A DNA stretch of 13,162 nucleotides from JBOHCT01 sp050699055 (GTDB lineage Bacteria > Actinomycetota > Actinomycetes > Streptosporangiales > JBOHCT01): NCBI GenBank assembly GCA_050699055.1, contig JBOHCT010000124.1, forward strand, positions 1 to 13,162. Direction: 5' to 3'. The position numbers and the translations under genes were made by a program. Below are positions 7,378 through 12,841 of the stretch, piece after piece. How positions within the stretch are numbered: position 1 is the stretch's first letter; every line of letters starts with the position of its first letter. The notes beneath the pieces are model-generated. The model did not search any database. It was not told the DNA's origin and worked only from the letters and a program-made list of their open reading frames with translations.

Positions 7378-8158
7378 GGTGTGGTCCGTCGCGGAGCGAG
7401 GGGGGGAGCACCGTCAACGACCGGCGCATCGCGGCCGCGGACACCGTGGCCGTCAGGTCTGTCGTCGGCAGGCCGGGGGCCCCGTACATCCGTCGCGCCC
7501 AGCGCGGCATCAGCGCGAACGCGAGGCTCGCGACCGCCGCCCAGGCGGGCCGTGCCGGTGAGACCGACACCAGGGGCGGCATCGGCGGTGCGAGCACGAA
7601 GAAGGCGGCACGCCGGGCCTCGCGGGTCGTGCGCAGCTCGGGCCGAACGGTCTCGAAGTACGTGCGCAGCTCCTCGACGTCACCTGGCACGTCCTCGGCG
7701 TCCAACCCGACGAGAGTGGCGGAGGTGCGCTGTTCCGCGACGTACTGGTCGGCCTCCTCGTCGGTCAGCCGCATGCCGGCGCGGCACATCGTGGTGAGGA
7801 ACGAGTCCGCCTCGCAGCAGTGGACCCAGCGCAGCAGGTCCGGTTCGTCGAGTCGGTACGACTCGTCCGTATCGGGATCGTGGCCGCGCAGGCGGGAGTG
7901 CAGGCGGCGGAGGTGTGTGGCTGCCCTGTCCACCCGTTCACCGGTCCCGTACGTCACCACGCCGACGTAGTCAGCCGTCCGCATCAGCCGGCCCCACGGG
8001 TCGGTCTTGAAGTCGGAGTTCTGGTAGACGCCCCACATCGCACGCGGATGCAGGGCCTGCAGATAAAGGGCGCGCAGACCGGCGACCCACATCATCGGGT
8101 CGCCGTGGACCCGCCACGTGACGGAGTCGGGGCCGAACAGGCCGGGGTCAGCGTCCAT
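7325..8158 (-). CDS. MpaB/rubber-oxygenase-like protein (DUF2236)
   Basis: The 277-residue product resembles the oxygenase MpaB family (DUF2236, latex-clearing-protein-like). Visible family features are LFGPDSVTWRVHGDP near residue 7, LQALHPRAM, DPWGRLMRTADYVGVVTYG around residues 53-71 and LLRWVHCCEADSF near 109-120. In characterised rubber oxygenases the Arg/Thr of the R-x3-T segment surround a b-type heme. The equivalent here is GRLMRTADY, so heme binding is an inference from the family. The biological substrate is unknown. ATG 8158 is chosen because the conserved domain starts immediately at MDADPGLFGP. The longer frame to 8227 adds only a low-complexity Ala/Arg/Thr leader. A 14-bp palindrome lies 3 bp before the start. 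Confidence 0.88.
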   Translation of the reverse strand: MDADPGLFGPDSVTWRVHGDPMMWVAGLRALYLQALHPRAMWGVYQNSDFKTDPWGRLMRTADYVGVVTYGTGERVDRAATHLRRLHSRLRGHDPDTDESYRLDEPDLLRWVHCCEADSFLTTMCRAGMRLTDEEADQYVAEQRTSATLVGLDAEDVPGDVEELRTYFETVRPELRTTREARRAAFFVLAPPMPPLVSVSPARPAWAAVASLAFALMPRWARRMYGAPGLPTTDLTATVSAAAMRRSLTVLPPSLRDGPHLKGAKRRLQEPAGSGGG

Positions 8159-8161
8159 CTC

Positions 8162-8175
8162 GTCACCATGGTGAC
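8162..8175. promoter_or_regulatory. Perfect 14-bp palindrome at the MpaB translation start (candidate operator)
   Basis: GTCACCATGGTGAC equals its own reverse complement and has no spacer, as expected for a site bound by a symmetric dimer. On the minus strand it ends 3 bp before the MpaB ATG and overlaps the ribosome binding region (GGTGACGAG). A bound repressor would block transcription elongation or initiation there. The binding protein is unknown. Confidence 0.5.
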
Positions 8176-8227
8176 ACGTTCGTGCTGCCCTGGCCGTTCG
8201 GGTGCCGCGCGCCGTTCGAGCATCCAT

Positions 8228-8287
8228 GATCCGTTTTCGTGGTCAGGTCTGGCAGGATTCTCCGCTTCTCGACCACAAACGCGGATC
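8228..8287. repeat. Copy B of a dispersed 60-bp palindromic repeat
   Basis: Arms at 8228-8244 and 8271-8287 are reverse complements at 13 of 17 positions, plus one T:G wobble pair, around a 26-bp centre containing TCCGCTTC. The same 60-bp layout occurs at 12550-12609 with 42 of 60 identical bases by my ungapped alignment. The right end overlaps the hydrolase stop codon (TGA, complement of 8286-8288). It lies in the 127-bp gap between the hydrolase and MpaB genes and could act as a terminator or attenuator in RNA. Confidence 0.7.
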
Positions 8288-9269
8288 ACCAGTCGGGGTC
8301 GGCGGACAGTCGGGGTGCTCCGACCTCGACCGACCGCCAGAAGCGGAGCACCGCCCGCACCGTGGCCCCGGGCGCCTCGGCCGCGGGACTGTGACCGGCG
8401 CCGGTGAAGACCTCGGTCCGCGCGCCGAGCCGTTCCGCCATCGCGGCCTGCTGCTCGGGGGGCCACGTCTCGTCGGCCTCCCCGTACGCGACGAGGACCG
8501 GCAGGTCGACGGCGGCGAGCGCGTCTGTTTTGTCCGGCGCGGTGCGGAGGGTGTCGCCCATGCCGAGCAAGCCGGCGACCGCGTTGCCGACGAAGCGCCG
8601 GTGCTCGAACTCGACGACCTCGGGAGTACGGCGTGCGGCGGCGGGGTCGCCGGCCTTGAGTGCCTCCATGCCCTGCCAGACCGTCTCTTGGTCGTACTCC
8701 GCCAGGGCGCTCGCTAGGAGACGGCTCTGCTCCGCCCGCGGCCCGCCGATCCCCGCGGGGCCCGAGTCCAGCAGGGTCAGCGAGGCGAGCGCGTCCCTCT
8801 TGGCGAGCGCGTCCCTCTTGGCGAGCGCGTCCCTCTTGGCGAGCGCGTCCCTCTTGGCGAGCGCGTCCCTCTTGGCGAGCGCCGCCTCGCGGCCCACGAG
8901 CCCCCCGAGGCTGTGGCCGAGCAGGTGGACCGGGCTGCCCAGGGAGTCGATGACGGCTGCCACGTCGGCCGCGAGCGCGGCCATGGAGTACGCCTCGCGG
9001 TCATCGGGGCCGGGGGTCTCGTACTGGCCACGCAGGTCGAGCGCGACGACGCGGTACCCGGCGTCGGCGAGCGGCCGCAGGACAGCGATGAAGTCCTCTT
9101 TGCTGCCCGTGTAGCCGGGTGCCAGCAGCGCTGGCCGGCGCGACGCGTGACCGTCCGATCGGGGGTCGACGGGCGACCGCGCCTCCAACGCGGCGAACGC
9201 GCCGCGAGAGGTGTCGATGTCGCATCGGTGTACGCGCTCGGGCAGCGTGACGAAGGGAGGAGAGGACAC
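8286..9269 (-). CDS. Alpha/beta hydrolase with an internal hexapeptide repeat expansion
   Basis: The 327-residue protein has the alpha/beta-hydrolase triad: S120 in the nucleophile elbow GHSLGG, D265 in GEADETW and H293 in GAGHSPAAEAP. An oxyanion-side motif (APGYTGSKEDF) and DLRGQYETPG precede them. The substrate is unknown; an esterase or lipase-like role is the usual assignment. Residues 131-162 are LAKRDA repeated five times plus LA, between the elbow helix (GREAA) and the strand SLTLLDSG. One unit would be the normal length, so about 24 residues are extra. GTG 9269 is chosen because the domain begins with PPFVTLPERVHRCDI. The longer frame to 9323 reads through a terminator-like region. 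The Shine-Dalgarno is weak. It lies downstream of the helicase on the same strand but behind a strong hairpin. Confidence 0.88.
   Translation of the reverse strand: MSSPPFVTLPERVHRCDIDTSRGAFAALEARSPVDPRSDGHASRRPALLAPGYTGSKEDFIAVLRPLADAGYRVVALDLRGQYETPGPDDREAYSMAALAADVAAVIDSLGSPVHLLGHSLGGLVGREAALAKRDALAKRDALAKRDALAKRDALAKRDALASLTLLDSGPAGIGGPRAEQSRLLASALAEYDQETVWQGMEALKAGDPAAARRTPEVVEFEHRRFVGNAVAGLLGMGDTLRTAPDKTDALAAVDLPVLVAYGEADETWPPEQQAAMAERLGARTEVFTGAGHSPAAEAPGATVRAVLRFWRSVEVGAPRLSADPDW
8785..8880 (-). repeat. Perfect 18-bp tandem repeat, 5.3 units, inside the hydrolase gene
   Basis: The plus-strand unit GCGAGCGCGTCCCTCTTG occurs five times without any difference (8785, 8803, 8821, 8839 and 8857), followed by a partial GCGAGC at 8875-8880. 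On the coding strand each unit adds six residues (LAKRDA). Zero divergence between units implies a very recent or still changing array. Confidence 0.97.
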
Positions 9270-9322
9270 GCGCCAACGATAACTGTCGGTCGGCGGGCGA
9301 TCGCGTCGCCAGCCACACCGCA

Positions 9323-9361
9323 CGCCCTACGCGGCCGCATCCGCCGCGGCCGCGTAGGGCG
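9323..9361 (-). terminator. Strong hairpin after the helicase gene (candidate terminator)
   Basis: CGCCCTACGCGGCCGC at 9323-9338 and its exact complement at 9346-9361 form a perfect 16-bp stem with a 7-nt loop. It starts 4 bp after the helicase stop codon. No U-rich tract follows in the minus-strand direction, which is common for actinobacterial hairpin terminators. It separates the helicase from the alpha/beta hydrolase. Confidence 0.8.
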
Positions 9362-9365
9362 CAGG

Positions 9366-10808
9366 TCAGGAACGTCCGCCGCGGCCGCGACCCCGGCTAC
9401 GCCGGCGGCGTGCGGCGCCGTGATCGGCCGTTCCGCGGTCGTCCCGGTGCCGATCTTGCGTCGCGGACACCTGCTCAACCGGCTGGCCGGCCCGCAGACG
9501 ACGGCGCCTGCCGCCGCGGCCGCGGGGCCGCCCGTCGTGGGCGTCAGACCGAGGGCGCGACTCGTGTCCGGCGACCCGGCCCGAGGCGTCACGCGGGATG
9601 CTGAGCTGCTCGTAGAGGTGCCCGGAGGTGGAGTAGGTCTCCGGCGGGTCGGGGAACGGCAGGCCGAGCGCGGCGTTGATCACCTTCCAGCGCGCGATGT
9701 CCGCCCAGTCGACGAACGTCACCGCGATGCCCGCGCGACGCGCCCGGCCGGTACGCCCGGTCCGGTGGAGGTACTCGTTCTCGTCGGCCGGGCACTCGTA
9801 GTTGACGACGTGGGTCACGTCCTCGACATCGAGCCCTCGCGCCGCCACGTCGGTGGCGACGAGCACGTCGGCCTTGCCCCGACGGAAGTCTCGCAGGGCA
9901 CGCTCGCGTTGCTGCTGCCCGAGGTCACCGTGCACGGCGGTCGCGGCGAACCCGCGGTCACCGAGCTCCTGTGCGAGCCGGTCGGCCGTGCGCTTGGTGC
10001 GGCAGAACACCATCGTGCGGCCGCGTTGCTCGGCTTGGAGCAGCCGCGCGAGTATCTCGCGCTTGTCCATCGGGTGCGTGCGGTAGACGTGCTGGCGGGT
10101 CTGCGGGACCGTACGGTTCTCCTCGACCTGCTCGGCCCTGATGTTGACGGGGCTACGCAGGTAGCGGCGAGCCAGGCCGACGATCTGCGTCGGCATCGTC
10201 GCGGAGAACAGCATCGTCTGTCGCTGGTCCGGTGTCAGGGCCAGAATGCGCTCGACGTCGGGCAGAAAGCCGAGGTCGAGCATGCGGTCCGCCTCGTCGA
10301 GTACGAGCACACGTACGTCGGACAGGTCGAGGTGGCGCTGGCGCGCGAGGTCGAGCAGCCTGCCGGGGGTGCCGACGACGACGTCGACGCCGCGCCGCAG
10401 GTCCCTGATCTGCGGCTCGTACGGGCGTCCGCCGTAGAGGGTGGTGACCCGAGCGCCGAGGCCGGCCCCCGCCTTCGTCAGGTCGTCGCTCACCTGGAGC
10501 GCCAGCTCGCGCGTCGGGGCGACGACCAGGCCCTGCGGGCGCCGGTCGTCGCCTGCGACGTCGATGCGCTGCAGCATCGCCACGCCGAAGGCGAGGGTCT
10601 TGCCCGTACCGGTACGAGCCTGGCCGGTCAGGTCCTTTCCGTCGAGCGCGATCGGCAGCGCCATCTCCTGGATGGGGAACGGCTCGACGATGCCCGCGGT
10701 CTCGAGGGCTCCGGCGATCTCCGGAACGGCTCCGAGGTCGCGGAAACCGTTCGATGTTCGCTTGTCTGTGGTCTGGGTTCGCTTGTCTGTGGTCTGGACG
10801 GTGGTCAG
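9366..10808 (-). CDS. DEAD-box RNA helicase, probable CTG start
   Basis: All core motifs are present: Q motif (F22, then 17 residues on G39, and P45-I46-Q47), motif I ARTGTGKT, Ia PTRELALQ, Ib TPGRLLDL, II VLDEADRMLD, III SAT, and VI HRTGRTGRAR. A basic Arg/Gly-rich tail follows, as in RNA-binding RhlE-like helicases, giving about 480 residues. The first in-frame ATG (10664) lies after the Q-motif glutamine, so starting there would remove the whole Q motif. Between it and the upstream stop (10863) I find no ATG, GTG or TTG. CTG 10808 gives LTTVQTTDKR..., and AGGAAGAG lies 7 nt upstream, which supports it. An in-frame 21-bp duplication follows. It is divergent from the ferritin-like gene. Confidence 0.88.
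   Translation of the reverse strand: MTTVQTTDKRTQTTDKRTSNGFRDLGAVPEIAGALETAGIVEPFPIQEMALPIALDGKDLTGQARTGTGKTLAFGVAMLQRIDVAGDDRRPQGLVVAPTRELALQVSDDLTKAGAGLGARVTTLYGGRPYEPQIRDLRRGVDVVVGTPGRLLDLARQRHLDLSDVRVLVLDEADRMLDLGFLPDVERILALTPDQRQTMLFSATMPTQIVGLARRYLRSPVNIRAEQVEENRTVPQTRQHVYRTHPMDKREILARLLQAEQRGRTMVFCRTKRTADRLAQELGDRGFAATAVHGDLGQQQRERALRDFRRGKADVLVATDVAARGLDVEDVTHVVNYECPADENEYLHRTGRTGRARRAGIAVTFVDWADIARWKVINAALGLPFPDPPETYSTSGHLYEQLSIPRDASGRVAGHESRPRSDAHDGRPRGRGGRRRRLRAGQPVEQVSATQDRHRDDRGTADHGAARRRRSRGRGRGGRS
10756..10797 (-). repeat. Perfect 21-bp tandem duplication near the helicase start
   Basis: A 21-bp unit beginning GTTCGCTTGTCTGTGG is present twice without change (10756-10776 and 10777-10797). 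On the coding strand it doubles seven residues (TTDKR-type segment) just before the Q motif. Confidence 0.95.
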
Positions 10809-10993
10809 GATAGATCTCTTCCTAGAGTCGGAAAGTGTGCGAAGCCGGACCGCACATCCCTCTCAGCGTTTGCTGATCGCGCTCGCCTCGCGGACCGCTC
10901 TCGCGGCCACTCGGCTCGCCGCTCCGTGGACGCGTCTCGAGGCTCCGTCTGCCGACGGTGACGGCCGGTCGGACCTCTTGTCACGACGGCGGT

Positions 10994-11014
10994 CACTGGC
11001 ATCATGTGCCAGTG
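10994..11014. promoter_or_regulatory. Inverted repeat in the helicase/ferritin-like divergent region (candidate operator)
   Basis: CACTGGCA and TGCCAGTG are perfect 8-bp arms around TCATG. It sits about 40 bp before the ferritin-like ATG in the 246-bp gap separating the two divergent genes (10809-11054). The rest of that gap shows nothing else I can name. Confidence 0.5.
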
Positions 11015-11041
11015 TACCGGTCATAGCTGGTCGTGGCTCGC

Positions 11042-11047
11042 TACCCT
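11042..11047 (+). promoter_or_regulatory. Possible -10 element for a leaderless ferritin-like transcript
   Basis: TACCCT (TAnnnT type) ends 7 nt before ATG 11055, which would place the transcript start at or next to the ATG. There is no convincing Shine-Dalgarno sequence and no clear -35, so this rests on spacing alone. Confidence 0.4.
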
Positions 11048-11054
11048 GCGGGGT

Positions 11055-11744
11055 ATGAACGAGCACGCGGCACTCGCGGGGCGCGACCCCGCCTACCGCG
11101 AGGCTGTCGCAGAGCTTCTCGGCGGCCTCGCCTACGCCGAGCTCACGGCGTTCGAGCGGCTCGCGTCGGACGCGTCGCTCGCTCCGAGCCTCGTCGACAA
11201 GGCCGCGCTCGCCGCGATGGCCGTGGCGGAGTTCGAGCACTTTCAGCTACTGCGGAAGCGCCTTGATGAGATGGGTACCGACCCCGACAAGGCGATGCAG
11301 CCGTTCGTCGCGGCCTTTGACGGTTTCCACGCCCAGACCCGGCCGTCCGATTGGCTCGAGGGTGTCGTGAAAGCGTACGTCGGCGACGGGTTCGCCGCCG
11401 ACTTCTACCGCGAGGTCGCGACGTACCTCGATGAGGACACCGGCGCGCTCGTACTCGAGGTCATGGCCGATACCGGCCACGCGGCCTTCGCTGTGGACCG
11501 GATACGCCGGGCGATCGAGGTCGATCCGAAGGTCGCCGGTCGCCTCGCCCTCTGGGCCCGCAGGCTCGTCGGCGAGGCGCTGAGCCAGGCCCAGCGCGTC
11601 ACCGCCGAGCACGAGGCACTGTCATCCCTGCTCGTGGGCGGGGTGGACAGGCCGGGAGCCGACCTCGCCGAGATCGGGCGGATGTTCGCGAGGATCACGG
11701 AGAAACACGCGCGACGGATGTCGGACATCGGGCTGTCAGCCTGA
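11055..11744 (+). CDS. Ferritin-like-fold protein (MiaE-like superfamily)
   Basis: The 229-residue, almost wholly helical protein resembles the actinobacterial ferritin-like proteins usually found beside a DEAD-box helicase and DUF3107. Candidate diiron ligands are E29 in AYAELTAF, E59 and E61-H62 in AEFEHF, and E135 with H142 in EVMADTGHAAF. A further acidic/His region lies at 185-190 (AEHEAL). Metal binding is inferred from the fold, not shown. Related proteins are annotated as tRNA hydroxylase-like, but I cannot support that reaction. ATG 11055 is chosen over an open frame back to 11004 because the latter would read through the operator-like palindrome. It is divergent from the helicase and convergent with the GlsB-type gene. 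Confidence 0.85.
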   Translation: MNEHAALAGRDPAYREAVAELLGGLAYAELTAFERLASDASLAPSLVDKAALAAMAVAEFEHFQLLRKRLDEMGTDPDKAMQPFVAAFDGFHAQTRPSDWLEGVVKAYVGDGFAADFYREVATYLDEDTGALVLEVMADTGHAAFAVDRIRRAIEVDPKVAGRLALWARRLVGEALSQAQRVTAEHEALSSLLVGGVDRPGADLAEIGRMFARITEKHARRMSDIGLSA

Positions 11745-11754
11745 CCCGCCCCAT

Positions 11755-11774
11755 CCGAGGGGCACCGACCTCGG
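11755..11774. terminator. Weak hairpin between convergent genes
   Basis: CCGAGG and CCTCGG (6-bp arms, 8-nt loop) lie in the 56-bp gap between the ferritin-like and GlsB-type genes. Overlapping alternative pairings (ACCGA with TCGGT) exist. It could serve both directions. No U tract. Confidence 0.35.
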
Positions 11775-11800
11775 CTTCGGTCCATCGCCGCGTCGTCGGG

Positions 11801-12088
11801 TCACCTGATGCTGCGGCGAGGTCCCCCGCCCAGGGCGCCACGCGCCCGCACCCGCTCGTACAGCGCCACCAGGCCAGCGGCGAGCAGCACGGAGACGATG
11901 AACGAGATGATGCTGTGGCCGCCTCCGATGATCGCGGCGGTGATGAACCCGCCGACCAACGCGCCGACGACTCCGATCAAGAGAGTCCACAGGAACCCGA
12001 TCGCCTGGCGTCCGGGAAGGACCAACCGGCCGAGTCCGCCGACGATGATGCCGATCACGATGTACCAGATGATGTCGAGGATCATCAA
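11801..12088 (-). CDS. GlsB/YeaQ/YmgE-family stress-response membrane protein
   Basis: The 95-residue protein has three hydrophobic segments (about residues 5-24, 29-50 and 57-77) with Gly-rich packing motifs (GIIVGGLGRLVLPGRQ, LIGVVGALVGGF). These are hallmarks of the family formerly called transglycosylase-associated proteins. The biochemical role is not established; members are often stress-induced. AGGGAG lies about 5 nt before ATG 12088, supporting this start, although the adjacent ATG 12085 is equally usable. The C-terminus is basic (ERVRARG...RRSIR). The gene lies 49 bp after DUF3107 on the same strand and may be co-transcribed with it. I do not recall it as a constant member of this gene order. 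Confidence 0.92.
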   Translation of the reverse strand: MMILDIIWYIVIGIIVGGLGRLVLPGRQAIGFLWTLLIGVVGALVGGFITAAIIGGGHSIISFIVSVLLAAGLVALYERVRARGALGGGPRRSIR

Positions 12089-12137
12089 AGCTCCCTGAAG
12101 ATGTACGGCGCGTCTGATCGGCTAACGCTTCGGCGCC

Positions 12138-12365
12138 TCAAAGTGTGCCGAAGCCCACCTGGTGTGGTTCGGGCTCATCGATCTCGACGTAGCCGAGCTT
12201 GTCAATCGGGACGAGGACGGTGCGCCCGTGGTCATCGGCGAGGGTGAAGACCCCCTTGTCGCGGGCGAGCGCCTCGACGAGTGCCCGCTGGATCTCGTCG
12301 GCTGAGGTCGAGGTCTCGAGAACAAGCTCGCGTGCGAGAGACTGGACGCCGATCCTTACCTCCAC
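12138..12365 (-). CDS. DUF3107 family protein
   Basis: The 75-residue product matches the small actinobacterial DUF3107 family: opening VEVRIGVQSLARELVLET, central VFTLADDHGRTVLVPIDKLGYVEI and closing VGFG. Function is unknown. It is normally found next to a TetR regulator and near a ferritin-like gene, as here. GTG 12365 is chosen because the family begins with this first strand and AAAGGGAG lies a few bases upstream. The longer frame to 12401 would add twelve unconserved residues. A 7-bp-arm inverted repeat lies 25-42 bp before the start. Confidence 0.9.
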   Translation of the reverse strand: MEVRIGVQSLARELVLETSTSADEIQRALVEALARDKGVFTLADDHGRTVLVPIDKLGYVEIDEPEPHQVGFGTL

Positions 12366-12389
12366 GGCGCTCCCTTTCCGCCAGGTACC

Positions 12390-12407
12390 CGGGACGGTCA
12401 CGTCCCG
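12390..12407. promoter_or_regulatory. Inverted repeat upstream of DUF3107 (candidate operator)
   Basis: CGGGACG-GTCA-CGTCCCG has perfect 7-bp arms and a 4-bp centre. Its position 25-42 bp before the GTG start suits an operator overlapping the promoter, or a 5'-UTR hairpin. The neighbouring TetR protein is an obvious but untested candidate binder. Confidence 0.45.
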
Positions 12408-12549
12408 ATGGCTCGCAGAGTAGCCGACCCTCCGCGTGATCCCGCGCCGCTACGCGGCGGGCGAACAGCGCGGGCCGACAGGCGACCGCCCGACCGCTCA
12501 CGGGCAACATCCGTGTGTACAGGGGGCGTCCCGGCCCACTCACGGGCAA

Positions 12550-12609
12550 GATCCGGGTTTGCGGTCCGGAGACGCAGGGTGATCCGCTTCCGTACCGCAG
12601 AAGCGGATC
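12550..12609. repeat. Copy A of a dispersed 60-bp palindromic repeat
   Basis: Arms at 12547-12565 and 12594-12612 match at 16 of 19 positions (CAAGATCCG...TGCGGT against ACCGCA...CGGATCTTG). A competing perfect 10-bp stem, GATCCGCTTC (12581-12590) with GAAGCGGATC (12600-12609), shares the right arm. The 60-bp core aligns without gaps to 8228-8287. It could terminate transcription leaving the TetR gene. Confidence 0.72.
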
Positions 12610-12637
12610 TTGACGGTGCGGCCGGTGTGGCAGCGCG

Positions 12638-12796
12638 CGGGGGTCTGAGGGTACGAGCCGGGGGTGGCGCGGATGCTCGGACGCCGGGCTGTGGCCTGGT
12701 CGGGGGTCTGAGGGTACGAGCCGGGGGTGGCGCGGATGCTCGGACGCCGGGCTGTGGCCTGGTCGGGGGTCTGAGGGTACGAGCCGGGGGTGGCGC
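12638..12796. repeat. 63-bp tandem repeat, about 2.5 units
   Basis: Units begin CGGGGGTCTGAGGGTACGAG at 12638, 12701 and 12764. The first two are identical as far as I can compare them. The third stops matching at about 12796 and runs into related GC-rich sequence. The unit length is 21 codons, so either strand can be read through it without a stop, but no gene is supported. Confidence 0.93.
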
Positions 12797-12841
12797 CGAC
12801 GCCGGGGCGCAGGCGCGGGACCGGGGGGCGCGGCGGCCGGA

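Larger units (their letters stand above)
12366..12841. other. 476-bp gene-free stretch between DUF3107 and TetR, rich in repeats
   Basis: I find no gene here. From left to right it holds an inverted repeat at 12390-12407, a short imperfect direct repeat (CTCACGGGCAA at 12497 and 12539), copy A of the 60-bp palindromic element, and a 63-bp tandem array reaching to about 12796. Both strands are open in some frames only because the array lacks stops. Confidence 0.75.

Noticed and set aside
8913..10961. A 682-codon plus-strand open frame across the helicase and hydrolase genes
   Set aside because: It is the antisense of the DEAD-box helicase and part of the hydrolase, both of which carry complete family motifs on the minus strand. 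The translation has no recognisable domain.
12638..12796. CRISPR array
   Set aside because: The units are contiguous 63-bp repeats with no unique spacers and no cas genes nearby. The Cas4-like nuclease at 5605 is of the general RecB family.
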